A stretch of 28,997 bases of DNA from Candidatus Parcubacteria bacterium (GTDB lineage: Bacteria; Patescibacteriota; Patescibacteriia; Patescibacteriales; UBA12075), in the NCBI GenBank assembly GCA_023142215.1, contig JAGLJW010000029.1, positions 1-28,997 of the forward strand, read 5' to 3'. The position numbers were made by a program, and so were the translations under genes. Of the stretch, positions 1 to 8,130 are shown piece by piece. The first letter of the stretch is position 1. Every line of letters begins with the position of its first letter. Below the pieces are notes generated by a model. That model ran no database searches and was not told where the DNA came from. It worked only from the letters and a program-made list of their open reading frames with translations.

Positions 1-51
1 GGAATTTAGGTCATGCTGTAGTTTAGCGACAGACCCGTTACATCTTTAAGC

Positions 52-1017
52 TTATTCCCGTAAATCTAAAATATGATTATTGTCTTCTTTGTCGTATTCT
101 TTTGAATCTATATCTTCATAGCGAGTCTTTTTAAATATTATCCAAGACAATACACCAACGGAAATAAATAATATTGAAATTGAAATTAATACTAAATATT
201 TAGGAAAATACCAAAAATAAACAGTATCTTGTAAATCTCGTTTTGTCTTATCACCATATTCTAAGTTTAATTTTGCTTTATGTTTTCCAAAAGTTTTTTC
301 TCCGCTCCAATCTAAAACAATTTCATTCATTTTTTCTGGTTCAATTTTAAAAGTTCCTTTGTCAACTTTAATTTCACCAACTTCTTTACCTCTTTTGTTA
401 TAAATATAGATTGATCCAAATGGTTTAACTTCTTTGTTACCAAAATTTTCAACTTCAAGTTCAAATAAAACAGGAAACTTAATATAAGCATTTCTGGAAG
501 TTTCAAATCGCTTAATTTTCGCCGATTCAACCATCATATCTGAAATATCAACATTTATTAAAATTTTTGGTTGATTTAAATTTTTAATTAATTTTTTCGC
601 ATCATATTTATTTGATCCTTCTGAAAAAGTTATAACCGCATACTTTTTTCCCGGTTTTGCATTAACATTTACGTCAATAATTAATTGCACTGAAATTTCT
701 TCACCAGGCATTGCTTCTAAAACTCCCCGTTTTATTTGTATCCATTTTGCCAAAGAAATTGAAGGATCAAGATCTGAAGAAGAAAATTCCTGTTTTCCCT
801 GATTGGAATCAATATCATTCACAAAAGCATAAAAGCTAGCTTTGTGATCCGAATTATTTTTTATTTTAATATCAAATTTACGGATATCGCGAGGTTTTAA
901 TTTTTCATCAATTACATGAGGTGTAATTTCAACATCAGTTCGTGCCAAACATACAACGGGAAATATAAAAAAGAAGAAGAAAAATACTATAGCAATTTTT
1001 GGAATTAACTTTAACAT
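52..1017 (-). CDS. Membrane-anchored DUF916/WxLIP-like surface protein (copy 2)
   Basis: Predicted 321-aa exported protein. Residues 1-25 form a signal peptide with a very Phe-rich core. Two beta-rich modules follow (about 27-155 and 160-262), then one transmembrane helix (about 274-295) and a short, charged cytoplasmic tail of about 26 residues rich in Asp, Glu and Lys. The first module has the pattern of bacterial N-terminal Ig-like domains (ITP start, KIKNNSD strand, PGEE followed by a KPGKKYAVITF strand), as in DUF916 of WxL-interacting proteins. It is a diverged paralog of the gene immediately upstream in the same direction (70-bp gap), so the two are probably co-transcribed. Its role is probably envelope-bound binding or scaffolding; it has no catalytic motif. 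The ATG start is clear, but no strong ribosome binding site is seen. The family call rests on pattern recognition only. Confidence 0.6.
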   Translation of the reverse strand: MLKLIPKIAIVFFFFFFIFPVVCLARTDVEITPHVIDEKLKPRDIRKFDIKIKNNSDHKASFYAFVNDIDSNQGKQEFSSSDLDPSISLAKWIQIKRGVLEAMPGEEISVQLIIDVNVNAKPGKKYAVITFSEGSNKYDAKKLIKNLNQPKILINVDISDMMVESAKIKRFETSRNAYIKFPVLFELEVENFGNKEVKPFGSIYIYNKRGKEVGEIKVDKGTFKIEPEKMNEIVLDWSGEKTFGKHKAKLNLEYGDKTKRDLQDTVYFWYFPKYLVLISISILFISVGVLSWIIFKKTRYEDIDSKEYDKEDNNHILDLRE

Positions 1018-1087
1018 CTAAAAATACTGTTATTATCACAATTAAAATATAATAATATTACATTTATTTTTCGTAATAATAAAAATT

Positions 1088-2194
1088 TTACGCAAATAAT
1101 AAGAAATATAAACCAATTAAAATAAAAAATAAAATAATAAAAACCATAAACATTGCCAAACTAAACTGGCCCGCTCCTGAACTTTTAACTTTCTTGCCAC
1201 CATAAGAAACACCCGCTCTTTTCATGGCTTTTTTAATTGCTTTATTTTTATAAATTTTTATAAATAAAACAAATAATACAAGTAAAACAAAAAAGGTTCC
1301 CAGAACATAACTGACAATCTTTAGTGGAATAATCCAAAAATATTTTTCACTATAAAGAGTGTGCATTCCTCTTCCACCATCCCTCGGAGAAGTTCCATAA
1401 GTTAAACCAAGTGTTGCTTTATATCTGCCAAAACCCATTTCGTCTTTCCACATATGTGCCATTTTACGATTTGTTTTTGGCATTACGTTGGCTCCAGCAT
1501 CATTAAAGACAATGCTCGCAACTTCTTTACCAAGCCAATTTTTAATTTCAATTGACCCCTGTGGCTTTATGTGAACATTTCCAAGATTTTCAATTTTAGT
1601 TAAAAATTCAACCTCAAACGGAATATTGTATCTTTCCTTGTTAGTTATAAATTCTTTAACTCTAGCATTTTCATCAACATCACCTTTTACCTGGAATAAA
1701 ATTAAACAAGAAACTTGATTAACAATAGACATACCTGCCCCCTTATCTTCACTGTTAATGTTTATTTCACTTGGCTTAGGACCAAAAAGAATTGCCCCAT
1801 AATAACCACCTGGTCCTGTATTTTTAGGAACTTTAATCGTAAAAGGAATGGATTTTTCTTCACGCGGTGCAAAATCAAAACCATCATTATTTATTTTTAT
1901 CCAAGAAGCTAAAAATGATCCGCTTTCTACGCCTGGTGTATAAAACTTAACACTGCCACTCTCACCATCTGCTGAAAAATCCCTAAGAAAAGGATACATT
2001 TTTTTAGAAGCATCAGATTGATTGGTAATTTTTAAATAGCTTGTAAAAGTTTGTCCTGGTTCAACTAATTCATCAATTTTAGTTGGTGTAATTTTAATAC
2101 CAACACCTTCGGCATTAACAAAATTACCTAAAATTATAAATGAAAATACTACTATAAAAGTAGCAAAAAAATAGCTTATTTTTTTTATCTGCAT
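1088..2194 (-). CDS. Membrane-anchored DUF916/WxLIP-like surface protein (copy 1)
   Basis: Predicted 368-aa protein from the ATG at 2194; a TTG four codons upstream is also open but less likely. A signal peptide (1-28, ending VNA) is followed by a DUF916-like beta domain (about 30-140) with the family's typical PGGYYGAILF strand near residue 128. A second beta domain (about 160-270) carries the NLGNVHIKPQGSI pattern shared with its downstream paralog. There is a transmembrane helix at about 289-313, a basic linker (KKAMKRAG region) and a second hydrophobic helix at the extreme C-terminus (345-367). In Firmicutes, DUF916/DUF3324 proteins are single-pass partners of WxL surface proteins; the second C-terminal helix here is unusual. 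The two leftward genes just upstream encode small secreted beta proteins that could be the partners. Start and topology are well supported; the function is inferred. Confidence 0.65.
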   Translation of the reverse strand: MQIKKISYFFATFIVVFSFIILGNFVNAEGVGIKITPTKIDELVEPGQTFTSYLKITNQSDASKKMYPFLRDFSADGESGSVKFYTPGVESGSFLASWIKINNDGFDFAPREEKSIPFTIKVPKNTGPGGYYGAILFGPKPSEININSEDKGAGMSIVNQVSCLILFQVKGDVDENARVKEFITNKERYNIPFEVEFLTKIENLGNVHIKPQGSIEIKNWLGKEVASIVFNDAGANVMPKTNRKMAHMWKDEMGFGRYKATLGLTYGTSPRDGGRGMHTLYSEKYFWIIPLKIVSYVLGTFFVLLVLFVLFIKIYKNKAIKKAMKRAGVSYGGKKVKSSGAGQFSLAMFMVFIILFFILIGLYFLLFA

Positions 2195-2341
2195 AGGGAA
2201 AAACAATAACTAAAACATTTTTGTATTAAATTATTGAAATTAATTTTAATAACTTTTATCGTTTCGTAATAAAGTAATAAATAAGATATAATATTCTATA
2301 ACTATAATATCATTTTTTTGCATATTTGCAAAATAAAAAAT

Positions 2342-2367
2342 CTCACTGTAACACAGTGAGATTTTTT
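2342..2367 (-). terminator. Intrinsic terminator after the 2375-3415 gene
   Basis: A perfect stem, AAATCTCACTG paired with CAGTGAGATTT around a short loop, is followed on the minus strand by a run of T. It lies just downstream of the stop codon of the leftward secreted-protein gene. The flanking A/T runs would let it work in both directions, but no rightward gene needs it. Confidence 0.8.
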
Positions 2368-2374
2368 TAAAAAA

Positions 2375-3415
2375 CTAATAAATTGCTGTTGCAACATAAG
2401 TAAGTGCATTTGTATAATCACCCGCTTCCTGTAATGAACTAACTTCTGCTGTATAAGCCACTTGCGTTAAACCAACACCCTCACCAGCACCATTAGCCGG
2501 TCCATTATGATACATAACTTCCACCGCATTTGATTCATCAAAACCAACATATAGTGCATCTCCAAAGGTATTGCCAGCTGCTAATACAGCATCTTCTGAG
2601 GTCAGACCAAAATGTCCATATGTATTTTCTGAACCAAGCGATGCAGTAGGAGAAGACCAAACAGCTGCCACTGACCCACCTGAACCATTTGCAAACTCAT
2701 CAATATCAGCATTAACGGCAGACTCTAAATTATGATCTTGAGCAACGGTAACTGAATACCCACCTGATGCATTTGTTACTACCGTTAATTGTTGACAAAC
2801 AGTAGTTGATGACGTGTTATCCAATGTCTCAAAATCCATTGAAGTAGATGCTGTATCAACAGAACAAATTACTCCGTTAACAACCGTCGTACTAGCTAAA
2901 CCATCAACAGTAAATGTCAAACTAGCATCAACATGAGCTGTCACAGTAACATCGTCTAAAATATAAAATCGTGCACTACCATTTTCAACTTCCACAGCAG
3001 CGTCAGTCTCGGTAACAATTTGAACAGTATAACCTCCAGCAGTCGGATTTGTAGTACTCGCAACAGTTATTGTGTAAGCACCTGTTGCTAATGTTTGTCC
3101 TGAATCAACTGTACAAGTCACAACTTTACCTGCAATACTAGCTGTTGAGCTAGCAGGACAAGTAGATGTAGCAACAGCCATATTTACCTCATCAGGAAAA
3201 GTAACATCAATCCTATAATTCTGAGTCAAAGCTTGACCAGTTGTAAATGCAACTGTATGCGTCACATTTGAAACACTTACATCAGAATCGCTAATTGTAT
3301 CACTTACCGATGTTAAAGATGCAGCACGTGCTACTGGCATATAGCCATACATTGCAACCATTGAAAATATTAAAACAGCAACAATAGCAAATCTGCTTTT
3401 TTTTGTTTTTTGCAT
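2375..3415 (-). CDS. Secreted beta-rich surface protein, paralog B (WxL-like C-terminus?)
   Basis: Predicted 346-aa exported protein. The signal peptide ends in an ARA-A cleavage motif near residue 31. The mature part is acidic and rich in Ser, Thr, Val and Ala, and is predicted to be all beta. It has two Cys pairs (TC..TC in the first domain; a second pair at VIC and TVC) that also occur in the upstream paralog, so disulfides are plausible. The last 15 residues (AGDYTNALTYVATAIY) recall the closing strand of WxL domains (Y-x3-L/I-T-W-x-L), but the Trp is replaced by Tyr. There is no sortase motif or transmembrane anchor, so attachment would have to be non-covalent, perhaps through the DUF916-like proteins encoded just downstream. 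The ATG start has no clear Shine-Dalgarno sequence. It has its own promoter and terminator. Exact function unknown. Confidence 0.6.
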   Translation of the reverse strand: MQKTKKSRFAIVAVLIFSMVAMYGYMPVARAASLTSVSDTISDSDVSVSNVTHTVAFTTGQALTQNYRIDVTFPDEVNMAVATSTCPASSTASIAGKVVTCTVDSGQTLATGAYTITVASTTNPTAGGYTVQIVTETDAAVEVENGSARFYILDDVTVTAHVDASLTFTVDGLASTTVVNGVICSVDTASTSMDFETLDNTSSTTVCQQLTVVTNASGGYSVTVAQDHNLESAVNADIDEFANGSGGSVAAVWSSPTASLGSENTYGHFGLTSEDAVLAAGNTFGDALYVGFDESNAVEVMYHNGPANGAGEGVGLTQVAYTAEVSSLQEAGDYTNALTYVATAIY

Positions 3416-3565
3416 GAGAATTAAATTTAAGTAATCAAAAACAATTTTTTTAATTAATCAAATTCTTAATAATTAGGGATTTTAACTTTTAATGTTGTTG
3501 TTATAAAATTAAGTACTCAATTCAATTTTATGAACATTTAAAGTAAAATAAATTTATTTTTAATC

Positions 3566-3581
3566 AAAAGCTATCGCTTTT
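3566..3581. other. Small hairpin in the leader of the 2375-3415 gene
   Basis: A 6-bp perfect stem (AAAAGC/GCTTTT) with a four-base loop, flanked by A/T runs, lies about 150 nt upstream of the gene's ATG and within the predicted leader. It could act as a weak pause or terminator. The evidence is structural only. Confidence 0.3.
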
Positions 3582-3680
3582 TAAATATTTTTTAACGTAC
3601 AAAATTAACTTTAGGATATCACCTATTCTTTAAATAAATTTTCACTCAAAAGATAAAAAAAGAAAAATTAACCTAAATAA

Positions 3681-3689
3681 ATTATAACA
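3681..3689 (-). promoter_or_regulatory. Extended -10 promoter for the 2375-3415 gene
   Basis: On the minus strand the sequence TGTTATAAT is a full extended -10 box. No good -35 is present, as is usual for extended -10 promoters. The predicted start near 3674 gives a leader of about 260 nt. It lies between the terminator of the upstream paralog and this gene, so the two paralogs are probably separate transcripts. Confidence 0.5.
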
Positions 3690-3851
3690 TAATTTTAAGT
3701 TTTTTAAAAGTTGTGTTTTAATAAAATTATTTAAAGGCTAATAATAAATAAAATTTCATTTTCATTTTTATTAATTACTGTACTAATTAACAATAAAATA
3801 ATTCAACTATTAACTAGTTGTGGATAAATAATTTATCAATTTAGACAAAAA

Positions 3852-3877
3852 AGAAACGTCCCAAATGGAACGTTTCT
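3852..3877 (-). terminator. Intrinsic terminator after the 3923-4999 gene
   Basis: An 8-bp stem (AGAAACGT/ACGTTTCT), extendable by GG/CC pairs, is followed on the minus strand by six T. It is located about 45 bp past the stop codon of the leftward secreted-protein gene. Confidence 0.75.
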
Positions 3878-3922
3878 ATTATTGTGAACAATACTATTTA
3901 ATTGTCATATACAATATACCAA

Positions 3923-4999
3923 CTAATAAGTTGCAGTTGCAATATAAGTTAATGTATTTGTATAATCACCGGCTTGTTGCAAAGCATTAATTTCTGCTGT
4001 ATAGCCAACCATAACTTCACCTTTGTCTTGGGTTGATCCATCAGCCGGACCATTATGGTGCATAACTTCTTGAGCATCAGCAGCATTTAAACCAACATAG
4101 TGTGGAGTATTCGCTACATTATACAAATCTTCAAATCCAGTACCTGAATCCAAATCAGTATCATTTGAAGTCACACCTAAATGACCATAAGTATGATCAG
4201 CATCCAAGACTCCAGTTGGAGATGCCCAAGCTTCAGCAGTTGTAGAACCTGTATCGTCTGGTGAATTATTAAAACTATTAATATTATCAGTGGTGGTGTT
4301 TTCTAATTCACTATCTTGCTCAACTGTCACATTAAATCCTATTGTAGCATTTGTTGTGACCTGTAAAGTTTGACAAATAGTTTTTGCTACTCCTGGAATT
4401 AATGTTCCAAAATCCGTTGTAGTTGCTGTTGTAAGAGCATTACAAAGAAAGGTACCATTTAAAGCAGTAGAAGAAGCTACGCCAGAAACAACAAATTCTA
4501 ATGTTGAATCAACATGAGCATGCATTGTAACATCATCAATGATAAAAAATCTTACTTCAGATTTTTCAACTTCAATTGACGCATCAGTTTCAGTTATAAT
4601 GTCAATACTGTAACTTCCAGTAGTACCAGGATTTGTAGTGCTTGCAACAGTTATTGTGTAAGCACCTGCTGCTAATGTCTGTCCCCCATCTACTGTACAA
4701 GTTACAACTTGACCTGCAATAGCACCTGTTGAATTAGCAGGACAAGTAGATGTAGCAGTAACCAAATTTACACCAGCTGGAAAATCAAGATCAATCATAT
4801 AGCCTGCAGTCAAATCCTGACCAGTCGTAAATGTAACAGTATGTGATACAAGTGAAACACTTGTATCAGAATCTGTAATAAGAACGCTAGCATTTGTAAG
4901 TGACGCAGCACGAGCAAGTGGCATATATCCATACATGGCTACCATAGAAAAAATCATGATAGCAACAATAAATTTTTTTATTATTTTTTTATTTTTCAT
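3923..4999 (-). CDS. Secreted beta-rich surface protein, paralog A
   Basis: Predicted 358-aa exported protein, paralog of the gene at 2375-3415. The signal peptide carries the shared core FSMVAMYGYMPLARAAS. The mature protein is rich in Thr, Ser, Ala and Val, with conserved Cys pairs (STC..VTC and FLC..TIC). A closing motif, AGDYTNTLTYIATATY, nearly matches the paralog. The N-terminal halves are closer to each other than the middles, where the GTGFEDLYN region is an insertion relative to the paralog. No catalytic motif is seen. The product is probably a structural envelope or pilus-like surface protein that works with the downstream DUF916-like proteins. The leader is long (up to about 415 nt) and contains a candidate leader ORF and terminator hairpin. 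Confidence 0.6.
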   Translation of the reverse strand: MKNKKIIKKFIVAIMIFSMVAMYGYMPLARAASLTNASVLITDSDTSVSLVSHTVTFTTGQDLTAGYMIDLDFPAGVNLVTATSTCPANSTGAIAGQVVTCTVDGGQTLAAGAYTITVASTTNPGTTGSYSIDIITETDASIEVEKSEVRFFIIDDVTMHAHVDSTLEFVVSGVASSTALNGTFLCNALTTATTTDFGTLIPGVAKTICQTLQVTTNATIGFNVTVEQDSELENTTTDNINSFNNSPDDTGSTTAEAWASPTGVLDADHTYGHLGVTSNDTDLDSGTGFEDLYNVANTPHYVGLNAADAQEVMHHNGPADGSTQDKGEVMVGYTAEINALQQAGDYTNTLTYIATATY

Positions 5000-5094
5000 A
5001 TTTATTTTTTTTATTTTGATAAATTGAATCTATCAATACTCAATTATAAATAATTAAGTATAAGCGCTTTGATAAATTACAAATTTGCACGAGG

Positions 5095-5123
5095 TTTATA
5101 AAGCCTCTAGTAATTATCAACAA
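5095..5123 (-). promoter_or_regulatory. Candidate proximal promoter for the 3923-4999 gene
   Basis: On the minus strand, TTGTTG is followed after 17 bases by TATAAA. It would give a leader of about 90 nt and could make this gene independent of the distal promoter at 5423-5451. Confidence 0.35.
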
Positions 5124-5265
5124 AATTATCGACCTGATGACAATAAATCACCAATCTTGGTAAAATTACCACTGATTAATTCTCAAAGGGGATATTCAAG
5201 GGCTAATCAATAACAAATTTAAACGCAATATATTAGACTTGAGTACATAACCAGGTCTATTAAAT

Positions 5266-5300
5266 TAAAAAAACACATTCTGTTAAAAACAAAAAGTGTT
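5266..5300 (-). terminator. Terminator or attenuator hairpin in the leader of the 3923-4999 gene
   Basis: On the minus strand AACAC pairs with GTGTT, with an inner TGTT/AACA pairing, followed directly by seven T. It lies about 115-150 nt after the predicted start of transcription and 16 nt after the stop of a 28-codon reading frame. The stem is short, so strength is uncertain. Confidence 0.4.
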
Positions 5301-5315
5301 CAAAATACATTTTAT

Positions 5316-5402
5316 CTAAATTTTACCTAATACTACCTGCAATAATCTGTTTCTTTTTTGTATTTGTTTTTCTTTTTTGTTTTTATTTGAAATTATTGAC
5401 AT
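5316..5402 (-). CDS. Possible 28-residue leader peptide
   Basis: An ATG reading frame of 28 codons begins about 14 nt after the predicted transcript start. It is rich in Lys, Asn, Gln and Arg (NKNKKEKQIQKRN in the middle). It ends shortly before a terminator-like hairpin, the layout of an attenuator. In such AT-rich DNA an ORF this short can arise by chance, and no ribosome binding site is evident. Confidence 0.25.
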   Translation of the reverse strand: MSIISNKNKKEKQIQKRNRLLQVVLGKI

Positions 5403-5422
5403 TTTTCAATAATCTTACCTAT

Positions 5423-5451
5423 ATTATACCTTAGAAAACAGGCAAGGTCAA
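5423..5451 (-). promoter_or_regulatory. Strong sigma70-type promoter, leftward
   Basis: On the minus strand, TTGACC, a 17-base spacer and a perfect TATAAT form one of the best promoter matches in the window. Predicted transcription starts near 5416, about 415 nt before the ATG of the secreted protein at 4999. It lies just beyond the stop codon of the lamin-tail gene. A weaker TTGACA-N18-TATATT match on the opposite strand overlaps it (5396-5425). Confidence 0.6.
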
Positions 5452-5482
5452 TGTGGATAACTAAATTTTCCATATTTTAAGT

Positions 5483-8014
5483 TCACATTCTATTTTTATA
5501 AAACTTAAAACCAAAAAATCCAATAATAATAACAAATACAAACCCAACTAACACAGAAAGTAAATATTCTTTATCTTTATTTCTTTCTTCCAATTTCCAG
5601 GTAGTGTTTTTCACGATCTCTCCTAAAACTTCGCCCTTTGGTTCTGCTATATTTTGTTCAATAATTTCAATATCATCTTGCATTCTTGGCAATAGTCTCA
5701 ACTTTGAGCCAGAACTTGTTAAAATTCCAATAACTTTAATTCTATCGCCCTCTTTAAAATACTTTTTATTTATTTCACTGTTCTGTTTTATATAAACCTC
5801 AAACTCACCCGTATTATCATCAATAAAGATTGAAGAGTTTTTTATTTCTAAAACTTCACCGCTAATTTTTAAAAGTTTGGATAAATAATTTCTGTTTATA
5901 TTTTGAATTAATACTTCATCTGCTACAAAATTATTCCCCATGCTAAGCAACTTAATATCGTTACTGCTTTTTATTTTTATTCTATACTCATTATTTACAC
6001 GACCGAGTTCACCAATTATTTCAATTTCATCCCCTAATTCCATATCGTTTAAAAAATCTTTTTTGTAATTATAAACCTGCGCCCCTTTTTCATTCTGAAC
6101 ATAAAAATATTGACTACTAATAATTCCAGGTAAGACTGTAACAAAACCATGCGTTATAATTTTAGTACCTAATTCTATTTTATCTAATTCAATTAAACTA
6201 ATCGGTTTATAATAAACATCATCAAAACTTTTTTCTATTTCATCCTGCATAACTTCTTTTATCTGTTTATTTAAAATAATTTGTTCTTTTTCCAAAACAA
6301 TATTTTCTTTACCTGGTGTTTGCTTATTGCTCCATTCCCAAGCATCACCAATTTTAGAATATGAATAACCTTCTTTAACATCTTTATATTCAACATCATC
6401 AACAATTTTTTCCATACCATTAAAAAGCCTCACACTATCAACCGAATTATTTAAGGCTATGCCACTTTCATTACGATCAATAATGTAAAATTCACCTGGA
6501 TCTAAATAAACATCATTTATAAATTCATAAGGAGCACTACCTCCTTCGCCATCATCTATTTTCCAATTATTTAAATTAACTACTTCTTCACCACTATTAT
6601 AAACTTCAATCCATTCTCCTGTTGAATCAAGACCTTCTGGATTAGGCAACAATTCGCTTATCACCACTTCAGCATTTCCAATATTAATAACTTCCAAAAT
6701 TTGAATATCATCAATATCATCAACAACCTTAATTTCAACTTCTTTTTTAATTTCAAAATTTCCATCACTAACAATTAATTTCACTAAATATTTTCCAGGT
6801 AAATTATAAACATGTTCAACATAGGAAAATGGTATCTCAACTCCGTCTCCTAGATTCCACAAAAAATTTAATCTCTTACCATTTGGATCAATAGAATCTG
6901 AGCCATCAAAAATTACTTTTTCTCCAACTTTTATTATTTCTAGATATTCAAAATCAACAATTGGTGGCAAATCAATTATTTTAATTTCATTTTCTTCTCC
7001 TGGTGTAATTATTTCACTCCAAATCCATTCTTCACTAATTTTATCAAAAGAATAGCTCGCCCCAATTTCTGCATTCTTATAATCAATTTTTTTATAAAAT
7101 TTTTCTTTAAGCGGTTTATAAAGTTTGATACTATCTCCTTTATTATTTAAAGCTAAATTTATTCTACTTCTTTTTAAAATAAAAAATTTACCAGCACCAA
7201 TAATAGTTTTTTCCTTAAAAATATAATCCTGTCCACAATTATTTCCAATTCTCCAACGATACAAGTCAATACTTCTTTTGCCGATATTTTGAAGTTCAAT
7301 AAACTCACCATTATTATCAGCACCTATCGGATTTGGAAATATTTCAGAAATTATTATTAGCCCCGTGCGTCCATTGGCACTTAATTTAGTTGGACTACTA
7401 TTAGAGCTAGTTGTTGTTTCACTTTCTTCATTGACTTGCACTGAACTTGAGCTTGCCACAGCCTCATTGCTAATTTCTTCATCAATAAATTCACTTTCAT
7501 TTTTAACATTTTTACTTCTGGGACTTCCGCCTATTTCTACACTATTCTGCCAACTACCTTCAAAAAATTCCATAGTATATTTTTCTTCATTACATCCTGC
7601 TTGCCAACCTTCTGAAGAATCAAGCGTATAAATTAAATTATCATCAGAATCAAATAAGTCTAAAACTTCACCAGAATTTCCAAGAGCTCCAATATAAATT
7701 AAATCCGCATCAACACCAGTAACACTATCGTCATTACTTCGTTCAAGTAAAAAATAACCATTTCCAGAAATTATTCCTTCTAAGTTAACACTAGGAGAAC
7801 CGTCGTATGCTTCTATTCTCCAGCCTGTTAAATCAATATTTTCATTAGTTAAATTTTTAAGCTCAATCCATTCATCATTTGACGACAGCTCCGTCCCCAT
7901 CCACGCAATTTCATTAATTACTACTTTCTGCTCAACTGCACGACTCTCTGTAAAATAAAAAAATTCTATCACCACAATGGATAGGATAAGAGCAATATTA
8001 AGTTTTTTTTTCAT
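5483..8014 (-). CDS. Large lamin-tail / PKD / OB-fold surface protein
   Basis: Predicted 843-aa exported protein. Signal peptide about 1-26 (ending SRA). Lamin-tail domain 1 spans about 31-150 (VVINEIAWMG, DEWIELKN, LTGWRI). After a Ser/Thr-rich linker comes lamin-tail domain 2 at about 220-335 (IIISEIFPNP, GEFIELQN). A PKD domain follows at about 350-432 (FDGSDSIDPNG, FLWNLGDG, HVYNLPGKY). Lamin-tail domain 3 is at about 447-560 (VVISELLPNPEG, GEWIEVYN). Two OB-fold-like modules lie at about 610-700 and 710-795 (YFYVQNEKG; SIFIDDNTGEFEVY). One C-terminal transmembrane helix with a basic end (KFYKNRM) anchors it. This architecture is common among Patescibacteria surface proteins; bacterial lamin-tail domains are thought to bind partners or nucleic acid, but the target is unknown. 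An AAGGAGG lies 24 nt before the ATG, too far to act as a normal ribosome binding site. Confidence 0.8.
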   Translation of the reverse strand: MKKKLNIALILSIVVIEFFYFTESRAVEQKVVINEIAWMGTELSSNDEWIELKNLTNENIDLTGWRIEAYDGSPSVNLEGIISGNGYFLLERSNDDSVTGVDADLIYIGALGNSGEVLDLFDSDDNLIYTLDSSEGWQAGCNEEKYTMEFFEGSWQNSVEIGGSPRSKNVKNESEFIDEEISNEAVASSSSVQVNEESETTTSSNSSPTKLSANGRTGLIIISEIFPNPIGADNNGEFIELQNIGKRSIDLYRWRIGNNCGQDYIFKEKTIIGAGKFFILKRSRINLALNNKGDSIKLYKPLKEKFYKKIDYKNAEIGASYSFDKISEEWIWSEIITPGEENEIKIIDLPPIVDFEYLEIIKVGEKVIFDGSDSIDPNGKRLNFLWNLGDGVEIPFSYVEHVYNLPGKYLVKLIVSDGNFEIKKEVEIKVVDDIDDIQILEVINIGNAEVVISELLPNPEGLDSTGEWIEVYNSGEEVVNLNNWKIDDGEGGSAPYEFINDVYLDPGEFYIIDRNESGIALNNSVDSVRLFNGMEKIVDDVEYKDVKEGYSYSKIGDAWEWSNKQTPGKENIVLEKEQIILNKQIKEVMQDEIEKSFDDVYYKPISLIELDKIELGTKIITHGFVTVLPGIISSQYFYVQNEKGAQVYNYKKDFLNDMELGDEIEIIGELGRVNNEYRIKIKSSNDIKLLSMGNNFVADEVLIQNINRNYLSKLLKISGEVLEIKNSSIFIDDNTGEFEVYIKQNSEINKKYFKEGDRIKVIGILTSSGSKLRLLPRMQDDIEIIEQNIAEPKGEVLGEIVKNTTWKLEERNKDKEYLLSVLVGFVFVIIIGFFGFKFYKNRM

Positions 8015-8052
8015 AAAAAAGAATACTGATAAATAAGTCCTCCTTATAATTC

Positions 8053-8061
8053 ATTTTAACA
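8053..8061 (-). promoter_or_regulatory. Extended -10 promoter candidate for the lamin-tail gene
   Basis: Minus-strand TGTTAAAAT is an extended -10 element. The predicted start near 8046 leaves about 32 nt to the ATG at 8014. No convincing -35 is present. Confidence 0.35.
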
Positions 8062-8102
8062 TATTTTAAGGACAAAAAAAATACTTAAACAAAATCATTA
8101 TT

Positions 8103-8130
8103 AAAGTAGAAAAATTCATTTTTCTACTTT
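8103..8130. terminator. Perfect 12-bp hairpin overlapping the abiEii stop codon
   Basis: AAAGTAGAAAAA pairs exactly with TTTTTCTACTTT around a four-base loop. The abiEii stop codon is inside the stem. The hairpin separates the toxin gene from the downstream lamin-tail gene. There is no long T-run after it on either strand, so it may end transcription weakly or protect the mRNA 3' end. Confidence 0.5.

Larger units (their letters stand above)
3416..3922. other. 507-bp AT-rich intergenic region between paralogs
   Basis: It holds the upstream gene's terminator (3852-3877), an extended -10 promoter (3681-3689) and a small hairpin (3566-3581). I see no credible open reading frame or RNA gene otherwise. 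Confidence 0.6.
5000..5482. other. 483-bp intergenic leader region
   Basis: It holds the distal promoter (5423-5451), a possible 28-codon leader ORF, a terminator-like hairpin (5266-5300) and a second promoter candidate (5095-5123). No known riboswitch class was recognised in it. Confidence 0.5.

Noticed and set aside
5396..5425. TTGACA-N18-TATATT on the plus strand
   Set aside because: No rightward gene follows; it overlaps a better leftward promoter, so it is not listed as a separate feature.
5604..5795. Plus-strand frame inside the lamin-tail gene
   Set aside because: It is antisense to a well-supported domain-rich gene and shows no family pattern.
7365..7631. 88-codon plus-strand frame inside the lamin-tail gene
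   Set aside because: It is the antisense reading of the Ser/Thr-rich linker and lamin-tail region; its Leu/Ser-rich composition is explained by that.
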